Shown one piece after another: positions 35,257-46,357 of a DNA stretch of 64,000 nucleotides; positions within the stretch are counted from its first letter, which is position 1, and each line of letters begins with the position of its first letter. The notes beneath the pieces were generated by a model, which made no database searches, was not told where the DNA came from, and saw only the letters and a list, made by a program, of their open reading frames with translations. The translations under genes and the position numbers were made by a program. Source of the DNA: Culex pipiens pallens (taxonomy: Eukaryota > Arthropoda > Insecta > Diptera > Culicidae); assembly GCF_016801865.2 (NCBI RefSeq), contig NC_068939.1:131349116-131413115 (forward strand), given 5' to 3'.

Positions 35257-36620
35257 AACAATTAAACAATTAAACAATTAAACAATTAAACAATTAAACA
35301 ATTAAACAATTAAACAATTAAACAATTAAACAATTAAACAATTAAACAATTAAACAATTAAACAATTAAACAATTAAACAATTAAACAATTAAACAATTA
35401 AACAATTAAACAATTAAACAATTAAACAATTAAACAATTAAACAATTAAACAATTAAACAATTAAACAATTAAACAATTAAACAATTAAACAATTAAACA
35501 ATTAAACAATTAAACAATTAAACAATTAAACAATTAAACAATTAAACAATTAAACAATTAAACAATTTAACAATTTAACAATTTAACAATTAAACAATTA
35601 AAAAATTAAACAATTAAACAATTAAACAATTAAACAATTAAACAATTAAACAATTAAACAATTAAACAATTAAACAATCAAACAATTAAACAATTAAACA
35701 ATTAAACAATTAAACAATTAAACAATTAAACAATTAAACAATTAAACAATTAAACAATTAAACAATTAAACAATTAAACAATTAAACAATTAAACAATTA
35801 AACAATTAAACAATTAAACAATTAAACAATTAAACAATTAAACAATGAAACAATTAAACAATTAAACAATTAAACAATGAAACAATTAAACAATTAAACA
35901 ATTAAACAATGAAACAATTAAACAATTAAACAATTAAACAATTAAACAATTAAACAATTAAACAATTAAACAATTAAACAATTAAACAATTAAACAATTA
36001 AACAATTAAACAATTAAACAATTAAACAATTAAACAATTAAACAATTAAACAATTAAACAATTAAACAATTAAACAATTAAACAATTAAACAATTAAACA
36101 ATTAAACAATTAAACAATTAAACAATTAAACAATTAAACAATTAAACAATTAAACAATTAAACAATTAAACAATTAAACAATTAAACAATTAAACAATTA
36201 AACAATTAAACAATTCAATTAAACAATTAAACAATTAAACAATTAAACAATTAAACAATTAAACAATTAAACAATTAAACAATTAAACAATTAAACAATT
36301 AAACAATTAAACAATTAAACAATTAAACAATTAAACAATTAAACAATTAAACAATTAAACAATTAAACAATTAAACAATTAAACAATTAAACAATTAAAC
36401 AATTAAACAATTAAACAATTAAACAATTAAACAATTAAACAATTAAACAATTAAACAATTAAACAATTAAACAATTAAACAATTAAACAATTAAACAATT
36501 AAACAATTAAACAATTAAACAATTAAACAATTAAACAATTAAACAATTAAACAATTTAACAATTTAACAATTTAACAATTAAATAATTAAACAATTAAAC
36601 AATTAAACAATTAAACAATT
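35257..36620. repeat. Octamer array (AAACAATT)n, about 170 units
   Basis: The array begins as AAAACAATTAAACAATT directly at the end of the previous one. Single-unit variants (AACAATTT, AACAATGA, AACAATCA) occur in short clusters, which suggests local copying. One phase break, AACAATTCAATT, lies near 36213. Confidence 0.95.
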
Positions 36621-37269
36621 AGACTATTTTCCATTATCAATTTCATAATAACAGAGTCAGTTGATCTTGCACCACACTGCAAGGTGAATTTGTTTTGATC
36701 GGAGAAAAATAGCAAGCACGCATACATGTGCACAGCACTGACGTGTGAGATACAACTGCCCTTCGAGTGTTTACGTACTTGGTCAATGAATTTGAAACAT
36801 TTCGACATTTTCCTGTGATGGTATGCGTGAATTTTCGAGACCGTTCAAATCTGTCCCACTCAAATCAAATTGGGAGGGCCGCCCTCAACGATTTCTCGTT
36901 TGCGTGTAGATTTGAGTAATTGCTTCCGTACATCCCGGCGTAAACCATCCCTCGTAATCCCGCGAAATTATTCCTCCGGCACTGATCCAATTTGAAGCCC
37001 GGGTTCGATTCTCAATTTCCAATTTACATAGAGATTAAAAGTTCTCCCTCGAGCAGTGTTTTTCAACTTTACCCTCTTTTTCTATTTCCCTGAACCAATA
37101 TCAGACCAACCAGATTCTTCGCTGCTGCTTTTGCTGTTTTTCCCCCGATCAGGAAATTACGAATAATGAATAAAAACATCAGCTTTTTCCTGTAGCAGCA
37201 AAGCACCCACGCTGATTTCGATTTCTAATGGATTTTTTTTTCTTCTGCTTTTGCTATCTCTTTTTCCAG
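36621..37269. other. Intronic DNA upstream of the furin exon
   Basis: The sequence has balanced composition, includes the right boundary of the candidate TIR unit at 36906, and ends in a pyrimidine-rich acceptor tract, TTTTGCTATCTCTTTTTCCAG. No upstream coding exon is visible. Confidence 0.5.
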
Positions 37270-37374
37270 ATCGGTCCCCTCAAAGGATATTATTTATTTC
37301 ACCACAGCCACGTCAGGAAGCGGTCGCTCGACAGAAGCGAAGTTCACCACAACGCACTCAACACCGAGCCGGAG
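37270..37374 (+). CDS. Furin-type proprotein convertase, prodomain exon (partial gene)
   Basis: This exon encodes 35 residues of the C-terminal half of the inhibitory prodomain of a furin-like, calcium-dependent serine endoprotease. Such enzymes cleave precursor proteins after paired basic residues in the trans-Golgi network and at the cell surface. GYYLFHHSHVRKRSL matches the region around the secondary, pH-dependent prodomain cleavage site of furins (GDYYHF...TKRSL in vertebrates), and LNTEPE leads into the primary-site exon. The exon lies between CTTTTTCCAG and GTAGGT and is phase 0 at both ends, so it joins in frame to 42466. The N-terminal prodomain and signal exons lie outside the window or were not found. 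I cannot decide between the insect Fur1 and Fur2 genes. Confidence 0.85.
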
Positions 37375-38235
37375 GTAGGTTGGGGTTTGGGGTTTGTTTT
37401 TGAACTGATTAAAGTTGCGAGGAGAATGCTATAAAATCATCAGTAAATTTAGAAAAAATTCTACTCTAGAAATTTACTACTAGAATTTCAGTGAAAAGGG
37501 TAATGATTTTAATGTTATCCATCCTTTGTACAAAAATGGACTTTTTTTGGGCTAGAAAAACGCAATTTAATGTTTAACCTTGAATAAACAAAAACTAGAG
37601 CGCGCAATGTAAACAATAAAATACACGTTTTGTTTGGCTGACCATTATGTACATTGTTCCGAAGTTTGGTTGAAGTTGGTTGCTGAAGTCCCGAGCTATA
37701 ATTACAAATGTTTACGGTAGTCGGGCATGTACGTGTGTCAAACGCGTTCTGACCTGAAATCCTTTTGGCAAGTTGTCACACTTACATCAATTTTCAGGGA
37801 GTGACAAGATAGCACGACAAGATTTAAACTTCTTCCATATGAAGAGCGACAAAAATGCACGGAGTTTTTTAGGTTTTTATTGAATATCTCAGGATTGAAA
37901 TAAATTTGGCCCAAAATGCACGAGTGACAAGTTAGCACGGCGGCGATGTTTTGCTGTTACTTCCATTTCGTTCCACTACTGCCAAGATTTCATCTAAATG
38001 TTTTTTATCATTTTCACTTTTGTTCTTTAAAAATATTTATTTTTCTTGTTTCATATTTCCTTCAATCAGTTTAAGTACTTTTATTAGCAATAGTTTTTGA
38101 ATGATTCATGCTTTTGAACACCCTTTTGCCGATTTTCTATATTTCATGATTTACCGATCACTTTTTCGTTTTTGTTTAGAAACATTTTTGTGCTGACTGA
38201 AACTATAAGCTTCTCGTTGGAACATAATCTTAGGC

Positions 38236-38331
38236 ATAACAATAAGATGCCGAAAGACATGTGTGTGTGTGTGTGTGCAACCAGCCCAACGGGACCACGT
38301 GGTCGCATAACAATAAGATGTCGAAAGACAT
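38236..38331. repeat. Direct repeat around a GT microsatellite
   Basis: GCATAACAATAAGATG with one variable base and the following CGAAAGACAT occurs twice, 69 bp apart, on either side of a (GT)n tract. The right copy forms the start of the GGTCGAA element. Confidence 0.6.
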
Positions 38332-38637
38332 AAGGTCGAATAGACAAAAGGTCGAATGCCAAATGGTCGTATGGACAAAAGGTCAAATAAAAAAAACCGC
38401 TCATATTTTAAAGAATAAGAAAATCACAAAAACATAACGACAGTCAAAAATTGGTTTTTAAAATAAAATTAAAAAAATATTTCAGTTGAATATCATGAAA
38501 AAGTTGGGTTTGTTTGTAAGAAAATATTGTTTTCAAGAATATTTAAAAAGTTTATAATGATTATTATTAGTTTAATTTTTTCACATTCGACCTTTTGCAT
38601 TTTCGACTTTTTGTCCATTCGACCTATTGTCGCACAT
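38318..38637. mobile_element. GGTCGAA-repeat element, short copy
   Basis: The left end is a series of 14- to 17-bp words, ATAAGGTCGAATAGACAAAAGGTCGAATG. The right end is the inverse, CATTCGACCTTTTG...GACCTATTGTCGCACAT. The 200-bp interior is AT-rich. Repeated GGTCGAA words in terminal arms suggest transposase-binding sites, but no transposase is here. Confidence 0.6.
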
Positions 38638-40329
38638 CCTATCTGAGACATAACAATGAGGATTGCAAATTATTTTTAACTCGAATATTTTTTTTTTTTC
38701 AAGACTTTGGCAATTTTACAAGGACAATTTTCTAAAATTAAACATATTTTTCCTAGATTTTTTTTCAATTTGTATTTTTTTTATTTGAAGCTTTGTCCAG
38801 AAAAGAAGCCATTAGCAATTTTGCGAGCTGGCCATACAAAATGCTCAAATGAATATAAGAATATTTATATCTTGAGAAAAGAATTTCTTATCGACTTGGG
38901 TTCTTCGGCAAAATTGGAGCTGATGATTAAGACTTTTAAGAAAAAAAAAATGCGTACATGGAAAATTAATCACAGTATTTTTAATTTACTTGTATGATTT
39001 AAAGTTGAATTTCCAAAATTAAAATTTTTGCATATTGTTCAAGGGAATAATAAGAATTTTTGCGCTAGAGCATGAATTTTGTCAAATCTAGTACTGAAGT
39101 AATATTTTTGTAAAGAAAATTTTAGAAAAAAATCTTTAAAACAAACAAAAATCATAAAACCTTTTTTACAAGCAAAATCAAATCAATCAATGTTCAAATT
39201 ACAGGCATTTAAATGTGAAATCATTCGAAAAAATTAAAATTTTCTACACTTACAAAAAATAATATGAGAGAATAACACCCTGAAAAAAATATAATATAAG
39301 CTAAAAAAATTTGATTACTTTTTGATTGGACTGCTGGTTGCTGAGAAGTCTTATTTTTTAAGTATTTAATATTCTCAGTGTCATCTAATTTGCCTACATT
39401 TTGCAAATCGCGATTTTAAAATTGTTGGTTTGATTTTCAATGTTTAAAATCTATAAAAATTACATTAAAATAAAAAAATCAATAATTCAATTTTAAGTGA
39501 TAATTTTTTTCTTAAAGTTCTGATCACATTCTACAATTTTACCAAAGACACAAAATCAATATTGGAAATAAAAAAAAAACATAAAATATTGCGAAACTTC
39601 AGAAAACTATTTATCTGCTTTATTTTTAATGCGTGCAATATATGTTTTATGAATATTATTATTTTTGCTACCTTAAATTTTGATGAGTGTCAAAAATCTC
39701 AAACAAAGCAAGCATAAATGATTGAATGCAAACATGACATTAAATATTACGTTGAACCAAACTTATTAATGTCGAGTTTAAAATTTATTTATTTAATACA
39801 ACTTAAAACTGAATATGCTCTAAAGTCCTCAACTTGAAATTTACCAAATTTGTTTTACAAGCTTATCAAAAACAAATACAATTTTATGAAAGGAAAGAAA
39901 TAAAATTATGTCAAAAATCTGCCTGAAAAATCATGGAGCAATTTTTTTTTTCGGAAAGCTCCAATAGGATTGAATTGCATTCCCACGTGTTGAGATGTTT
40001 TTTTAGCATGATTGATTTCAAATTATGATTATTTTTGAAAATGTGTAAAATGCATTGCAAAAAACTTGTTTATTAAAACAATAATTATATTAATTTTAAA
40101 GTTATGTGTACGAAAATTAATTTAATCTGTGATATTAGTTCGAAAAAAGAGTTTCATTTGCTTTTGTTGACTGTAAAGTGTTTCTGAGCTGATGTTGATT
40201 CTGAGATAAAGCCATTTTCAAATGATATGTTTGTCTTTTTAAGAAGATAAATTATACTTGAAACATTTTGAAATTTAAAGAATAGGCACTACAAGATTAT
40301 GATTCCCTAAAAAAATAATAATTTTTTAA
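38638..40329. other. AT-rich intronic DNA
   Basis: The text is low-complexity. The part near 38805-38940 (AAGAAGCCATTAGCAATTTT, then TTGGGTTCTTCGGCAAAATTGG) is a diverged relative of the 24493-26498 palindrome arm. No gene is seen. Confidence 0.45.
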
Positions 40330-40620
40330 TCTATATATATAAAAAATTTCGACGGTTTTGTTCGAACGCGAATCAAATCAACACGGAACGTCGGATCGAG
40401 GTGCTCTTTGTTGCGTTGGGTTCGTACAAGTCCAAGGAAGGTTCTTACGCCAAAAAGTTACAACTTTGGCCACTCTGGAACCGATTCCGGAAAATCTGCA
40501 GATTGTATGGGAAAAGTTACGTAAAATCAAATTTTGATCACAGGAGGCTGAATAAGCAAAAAAGTTGAAAACGTCAACAAACGAAAAAAAGGCAGAACGA
40601 AGTTTGCCGGGTAAGGCTTG
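40330..40620 (+). mobile_element. Non-autonomous Helitron-like element
   Basis: The start TCTATATATATAAAAAA and the end GGCAGAACGAAGTTTGCC plus 12 bases ending GGCTTG are characteristic of insect Helitrons: a 5' TC and a short GC hairpin (stem GGCAGA/TTTGCC) just before the 3' terminus. The insertion lies between A and T, as expected for rolling-circle elements. The terminal CTTG departs from the usual CTRR. No Rep/helicase is encoded, so this is a short derivative. Confidence 0.65.
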
Positions 40621-40828
40621 TATTTTATATTTATATTATTTGATTAGGATGAAACTTAGTGTGTAATTTTTTAATTACTCTGAGTCTCTGAAATTTGCTT
40701 CAAAAACATTGAAGATTGGACCAATGCACAGTAGTTCAGAGCGCAAAATAAAGACGAAAATCATTTTTTTCCAAAAAATGCTCAAGATTTAGTAAACAGT
40801 TGTTGCAAATGGGGAGAGGCAGCTTTTG

Positions 40829-41450
40829 GCTTGGTTTGAAAGGGTGGTTCAGGATTAGGGTGTTTTTGAAAATCTAACATTCCAGGAACATAATTGGGAT
40901 TTTTTTCGCCTTCTAGAAAGTCGTTGGACTTGTCAATTAAAGCAACCTTGTCTGAGACACTAAAATTTTATTTTGTAATCGAAGCCTGTTATAACCAAAT
41001 TTAGAATCACTTTTTAAACGTATAAATTCAGGGTTAAGTTTCAGAGAAAACAAATTTTGTTCGGGGCACTTCGAGCCCAAAAAAACGAAAATTTTTACAA
41101 ACAACAACAAACAATACCCCCGGATTTTTCCAGCGTTTTCAGTGCTAGATTTCCACTTTCGAATGCAACATGGCGCTTAAATGCAACATGGCGCTTAAAA
41201 TATTGCTACATACTTGTAAAACTTGAAGTCTCTTTTCTCCAAAACTGAACCTTGAATTGCTACGTTGAAAAAACTGATTATTGAGGCTTTGCCCAGATGT
41301 ATTTTCTAAATTGGATGTCTTGTACAAAGTTGCTTGAATTGACAAGCTCAACTAGTTTTTCGAAGACAAAAAAAAATCCCAATAACACTCCTGAAAAAAT
41401 AGATATTCATGATCACCCTAATCGTGAACTATCCTTTTTTTAAACCAAGC
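40829..41450. repeat. Palindromic element of 0.6 kb
   Basis: The left arm GCTTGGTTTGAAAGGGTGG...GGATTAGGGTG...AATTGGGATTTTTTTC and the right arm with its inverse (AAAAATCCCAATAAC, ATCACCCTAATC, TTTAAACCAAGC) pair with several mismatches. A 17-bp exact tandem duplication, AATGCAACATGGCGCTT, sits in the centre near 41163. Confidence 0.6.
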
Positions 41451-42465
41451 TAAAGTTGCACTTTATTAGTCCAACAATTCTTCTGTGAACTTTTGTTACA
41501 AAAGTTCAGATTTTATTTTTATATCTATTTTCCACTTGACATTTCTATCTGGACCACTGTTCAATGGTTGCTTAGTAACAGCCTCTGAAAAACAAGAGAC
41601 GATAACTCGGTAAAATATGCGTCCGATTTGGAATGAAAAAAAAAATGAAACTTTTGGATCTTTCGACAATAAATTCTTACAAAAATTTCAAATCAACATT
41701 GGAAAAGGCATATCAACAAAAATTTTCAATTATTTAAAATGGTAAAAAAAAGAACCTAGAAATCAGACGAAAAAATTATTTCAAAATTCAAATATTTATT
41801 CACTCGAATTTCAAGTTGGTTAATCGTCAAATCACTTCTAAGTGGTTCACTGAAAAAAATATTCCTCCCCCATCTCGCAATTTCCCGCTCATTTTCCGGA
41901 AGGTGTTTTTCTCATCAAAACCGTTACCATTCCGCGTGGGAGACGAGGTCGGGGTTGCGCGAGATTTTTATCGAAAAGGCTCTCATCATCATGATTTCAT
42001 CTCCACCCCCACAGCTGGTGGGGGAAAACAGTTTTTTGTTTGTCCATCACTTGTGGTTTGAAAAGCGCGCGACGACGACGGCTGCCACTTTTTCCATTGA
42101 AGTGGAATTAAATTATCTTATCTGAATGGTTTGGTCCGACGAATTGGCGAGGGGGCTCCTTTTGATTCCTTTATTGGGAAGATACACTTATTTTTGTTTG
42201 GCAAATTCTATTGAAAGTGTCGAGAGGGGGTGGTCCTTTTCTTGGGAAATGTTTATGCTCAAATTGGAAAAAAAACGTCGAACGTGGTGAAGCATTTCTT
42301 TTGTGCAAATTACTTTGATCGTTATCGGGAAAGATCTGCGATTTTTCACAAAAGGTTCAAAAGAAAATCTGTTTTTCGTGCAAACAAAAAACTTTTCCGC
42401 AGAAAATAAAAACACAAACATTTAGATAACAAATTTCTCTCCTTCATTTTCCCCCCTCCCCCCAG
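41451..42465. other. Intronic DNA upstream of the cleavage-site exon
   Basis: The first 350 bp are AT-rich. From 41850 on the composition is balanced, with CGCGCGACGACGACGG near 42066. It ends in the strong polypyrimidine tract of the acceptor. No coding exon is seen besides the next one. Confidence 0.5.
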
Positions 42466-42651
42466 GTGCGATGGATGCAGCAGCAGCACGAGAAGATTCG
42501 TAAAAAGCGCGACTACTCCACCTTCGACCAGGACTTTGTCCGGTTTCCGGACCCACGTTCGATTGCCCCCGGCAGCCAGCGGGTCAACTATCGGGACACG
42601 GGCTCGCACAACATCTTCCCCGATCCGCTCTTCAAGGAGCAGTGGTACCTG
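42466..42651 (+). CDS. Furin-type proprotein convertase, activation-site exon (partial gene)
   Basis: The exon encodes 62 residues. VRWMQQQHEKIRKKRD holds the primary autocatalytic site, with RKKR directly before Asp at residues 12-15; cleavage here separates the prodomain from the mature enzyme. A linker of about 35 residues follows, and then FPDPLFKEQWYL, the conserved start of the subtilisin-like catalytic domain. The linker is longer than the short one of human furin and contains VNYRDTGSHN. The exon is phase 0 at both ends, with acceptor CCCCAG and donor GTGAGT. The catalytic Asp, His and Ser motifs must lie in exons beyond the window. Confidence 0.9.
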
Positions 42652-44307
42652 GTGAGTAGAGTATGTGTTGTATCGTCCTTTTACCCTGTTCATGAAGATT
42701 GGCGGATTCACAGCTCGCGGGTGTCTGTTTGCGAGGGAGTTCTGCTTTTGGTGGGCTCTGGTAAGAAAAGCTTGTGGCTTGCAGTGTGGGGAGCTTTTGG
42801 GGCAGCTTTTTAAAATGGTGTCCATCGCGGAACTATTGGTTTGAATTTTATTGTTATTCACTGACACTTTTGCTCTTTCTAATCTACTCTAATCTAATCA
42901 AACCTTAGCGCAGCCAATATTTCTAAGGGATCCTAGAGAGTGCTTTAGGTTAGATTACGCCTAGCACTCTTCTTGTCATTTATTAACATTTGTAGTGCGT
43001 GTGGAATGCATTGATACATCTCAAGCGTTAAAGCGGCCAGGCCTACTGCGTAAAGCCGTATCACAGCAATGATTCGTAATTAGGTTGAATCAAATCACTA
43101 ACGTAAAATTTTCCGAGGATTCCGAATATGACAAAATTGGGACCAAAAAAAGCCGCTATGGAAGCCTACAGGACAAAAAACTAACGTTGTAAAATAAAAA
43201 CTATGAGATAAACTGCGATTGGCAAAAAAATTTATACCGTAGGCATATAGTCCATAAAATTTCCTAAATTTTGACTTACAGGAGTATGGGTGTTGGAGGC
43301 TTTTGCAAAAAGATATTAAGGTTATAAAAAAATCCATTTTTAACAATAATTTGCAAAAGCTATGAGAAAAAGTCAAAACAATTCTGTATGTCTATGGCTC
43401 ATTTTGAAGTGCTTCAAAAGACCTTTCAAATGCATCTAAGAGAGTTGGAATTGATGAAGTTTTTTGGAAATGCGAGCAATTTTAAGTTTTTTTTTAATGT
43501 TTTTTGGGCCTAAAACTTCAATGCCCGTTTCATCCCACTTCCCTTTGTCGTAGACGGCTCATATTTTGCATGAGTTCATCTCATGTATAGACAAACAAAC
43601 GCTGAAAGTTTCATCGAAATCAGAGCACTTCGATACGATCTCTAAAACAAACCGAGCAATATTTACAAAAACTGCCTCTTAACCGAAAAAACAGAGCACT
43701 CAAACAATGTGAAGTTTATTTCGACAGCAATTTTGATTTTACATCTCATTTTTTTTTAAATTTTGTATGACAATATTTTCGATAATTCCAAAAATCATAT
43801 TTTTCCGGTCTGAATCTGCACCATCTCATACACTAACGCAGAAGATGCTTTTTTTGTCCTTCTGAAGAAACGAAACGGCTTACTTTTCCCTACCAAAAAT
43901 AACAAAATGGAAAATAAAAACTTTTCAATACCAGTGCTGAAAAGCACCCATTTCAGTGCTTAAAAGTAGAATTTTTCAACACTAGTATCGAAAAGTAAAA
44001 TTTTTCAATATTTTTTTGTTTTGTTCGGTGAATTTTCTAAACACATGAATGTTTGACATAAAATTCCATTCCAGACGCGTTTTTCGGAATTTCTACTCGA
44101 AGATAACATTTGAAAAGGGCGTTGGTTATTTAAATATTTTTGTATTTTGTAATTTAAAAATTATGGTCAAAGACAAACTTGCAGACTTGTAAAACTTGTA
44201 AAAAATTCACTGAAATAAAAATAAACGCCACTTCTATGAGAATTTTTTTATTTTTAAGTTTAAAAGTTAAATTTTAAGGTGAGGTCACGATTTTTGTTCG
44301 TTCAAAT
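42652..44307. other. Start of the next furin intron
   Basis: The first 400 bp are unique sequence. 43100-44110 is AT-rich and includes a relative of the GCTGAAAAGT repeat (43880-44010, with AGTGCTGAAAAGCACC). I find no exon encoding the next part of the catalytic domain here or anywhere to the window end, so this intron exceeds 21 kb. Confidence 0.5.
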
Positions 44308-44740
44308 TTTTTGAGGAAATAGCCTGAGATGTTTCAAAAAGAATCACGAAAAATGCAGGATTGTATGTCTCTCCTAAAAAAAATACAAAAATCATTTACT
44401 AAAACTGCAAACCTATGCAAACTTATGGGAAAACTGCAAACTTATGGGACGAGTTTTCCGCTTAAAATATTTACAAGACTGAAAAATCAAGTCTGTCGTA
44501 TAGAAATTGTCAAAAACTACCAAAAAACCTAGTTTTTCAACATTTTTATTTTTTAAACCGCTGTATCTTCACAAGGATTGGACATAGGACAATGGTAAAT
44601 ATGGAGACTTTTATGTAAAATAGTAAATTTGTAATAAAAAGTTTTAGTAAATGATTTTTGTGTTTTTTAGGAGAGAAATACCATCCTGCATTTTTCGTGA
44701 GTCCTTTTGAAACATCTTAGGCTATTCCCTCAAAAATTTC
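44308..44740. repeat. Palindromic element of 0.43 kb
   Basis: AAATTTTTTGAGGAAATAGCC... and ...GGCTATTCCCTCAAAAATTT pair as arms that also contain GAAAAATGCAGGATTG and TTAGTAAATGATTTTTG or their inverses. The centre contains the diverged text found again at 52800-53010. Confidence 0.65.
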
Positions 44741-45057
44741 GAGGAAAAAATATTTTTCATCGAAAAAAACATTTTTTTTAAGACTCTGCCATTTTCCGTT
44801 ACTCAACTGTTAACATTTTTGGAATATTTCATTTTATGGGAAATTTTATGTTCTTTTCGAATCTTTATTGACCCAGAAGGGTAATTTCTTCATTTAGAAA
44901 AAAAAATCATTTTAAAATTTTCTCTTTTTTTTCTAACTTTGCAAGGATATATTTAAGAGTGCAATAATGTTCTACAAAGTTGTAGAACAGACAATTAATT
45001 TTTTTTATATATAAACATAAGGGATTTGCTTATAAACATCACGAGTTATCGCGATCG
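44741..45057. other. AT-rich DNA related to the 46529 palindrome centre
   Basis: CTGCCATTTTCCGTTACTC and TTCTAACTTTGCAAGG match the arm/centre of the palindrome at 46529-47338. No gene is seen. Confidence 0.4.
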
Positions 45058-45365
45058 GATGTGCGACAAAAGGTCGAAAGACATAAGGTCGAATGGACAA
45101 AAGGTCGAATGCTAAAAGGTCGAAAGACATAAGGTCGAATGGACAAAAGGTCGAAAGTGGACAAAACGTCGAAAGGAAAAAAGGTCGAATGTGAAAAAAT
45201 GAAACAAATAATTATAATTATAAAACTTTTAAAAATTCTTGAATTTTTTTTGTTACGAACAAATTTGATTTTTTTTTGTGAGTTTATCCTTGGTTTATCC
45301 ATTCATCCTAGAGATGATTATTTTCTTAAATTAACAGAATTACTTCCAAACCATTTTTTGAGAAG

Positions 45366-45640
45366 ATTTCCATTCTTTCAAAAATGAGCAGATCTTCCAA
45401 AATAAGTTTGACTTCTAAAATATTTTTCGAGTGTTTATTTTGAAAAACAACCTTTTCTTGTGTGTCGTAATATTTCTGTGAGTTTTTTCATTCTTTCAAA
45501 CATGAGCAGTTCTTTGAAAAATAGTTCGGATTCTTAAATATTTAGAAAGTTTATTTTTAAATTTTGAAAACAAACATTTCTTGATTAACAAAATATTTTT
45601 GTGAGTTTTTCCATTCTTTCAAACATGAGCAGTTCTTTTA
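45366..45640 (+). repeat. Tandem repeat of about 120 bp
   Basis: The phrase CATTCTTTCAAA...ATGAGCAG starts at 45371, 45489 and 45612, giving two full units and a partial third. The units are diverged by substitutions and small indels. Confidence 0.7.
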
Positions 45641-46076
45641 AAAAAAGGCCAATCCTGCAAGAATCTTTTTTGATTGTAAAAATAGTCAAACTTTGTTGTA
45701 AATAACAACGAAGATAGTAATTTAGAGGATGAATAAGAAATTATATCGATAGTTCCCGTAGTATTGAAGATACTAAAATGTATGTAACAGAAATCTGGGT
45801 GCAAAAGCTATGGTTGTTGTGTACCGTTAATGGTCAAAATAGAAAATAAGAAAAATATGACTTCAAAAACATAGCTGTATGTATAAAAAAAATCGATCGT
45901 ATTTATTTATATTTTCAAAGATAAACCCCCTCTAACCCCCCACCCCTCCCCCCTATTCAAAAAGTCCCCAACAATCCAAAGCACGTTTTTATTTAGGAGA
46001 CTTCTAAATTTTTAAGAATATAGAAGTGAAATTAAAAAAAACGTTCAAATCACCTTTCCATATTTGCTTTTCAATA
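45641..46076. other. Interior of the GGTCGAA element
   Basis: The sequence is AT-rich, with a C run region (CCCCCTCTAACCCCCCACCCC) near 45926. No coding feature. Confidence 0.4.
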
Positions 46077-46089
46077 TTTGTGTATTTAG

Positions 46090-46357
46090 TAAAAGTAAAA
46101 AAAGTAAATCTTTCCCAGTTCCTGAGGGGAACACCCTTGAAGAGTATCGGGGCCGGAATTTACAAAGCGGATTCAGTGGCAATTTCATTCTCAACTTAAT
46201 GTTAACATGTTAAGGTTAATGTTAACCTTCCCTTTACTAAGCAATCGAATCCAGAAGAGAAAAGATCAACAGTTGTGTTGGTCCGAGCCGGGATTTGAAC
46301 CCCGATCTACCGCTTACTATGCGGAAGCGTTACCACTAGGCTACGTGGCTCGGTCGC
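46090..46357 (-). mobile_element. tRNA-derived SINE (Thr-like head) with 13-bp target duplication
   Basis: The identical 13-mer TTTGTGTATTTAG lies directly on both sides (46077-46089 and 46358-46370). Read on the - strand, the element starts GCGACCGAGCC with a tRNA-like head, continues into a body of about 190 bp (containing GGAACTGGGAAAGATTTAC) and ends in a tail of TTTACTTTTTTTACTTTTA. The perfect duplication shows a recent insertion inside the long GGTCGAA element. Confidence 0.85.
46282..46353 (-). tRNA. tRNA-like head of SINE 2
   Basis: The acceptor stem CCGAGCC/GGCTCGG pairs perfectly, the D arm contains TAGCCTAGTGGTAACG, and the T arm is GGGG-TTCAAAT-CCC with a box B of GGTTCAAATCC. 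The anticodon loop ATAGTAA has AGT, which would be threonine, with one mismatch at the top of the stem. CCA follows the discriminator A by chance or descent. It folds well, but its position at the head of a SINE with target duplication argues against a functional tRNA gene. Confidence 0.6.

Larger units (their letters stand above)
32934..36906. mobile_element. Possible TIR-bounded unit enclosing the octamer arrays
   Basis: The left boundary CACGCAACCGAGA and the right boundary TCTCGTTTGCGTG are inverse copies with one mismatch, and both are bordered by TA (32932-32933 and 36907-36908). This is the pattern seen at FB1 and FB2. Weaker similarity continues inward (CCCTCTCAAATCGAA against CCCTCCCAATTTGA). 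There is no transposase. The alternative is chance or two separate MITE ends, so this is tentative. Confidence 0.35.
37375..42465 (+). other. Furin intron (5,091 bp)
   Basis: The intron runs from donor GTAGGT to an acceptor with a long pyrimidine tract, CCCCCCTCCCCCCAG. It contains one GGTCGAA-repeat element, AT-rich DNA, a Helitron-like element, one palindrome and about 1 kb of unique sequence before the acceptor. No internal exon is evident. Confidence 0.75.

Noticed and set aside
34114..35281. Three overlapping open frames of 351-383 codons on the + strand
   Set aside because: All are translations of the 8-bp repeat in different frames with one repeating octapeptide. No real protein signature is present.
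42346..42867. A 173-codon - strand frame
   Set aside because: It is the antisense shadow of the furin activation-site exon and its flanks.
46282..46353. Functional tRNA-Thr gene
   Set aside because: It folds fairly well but is the head of a SINE bounded by a perfect 13-bp duplication.
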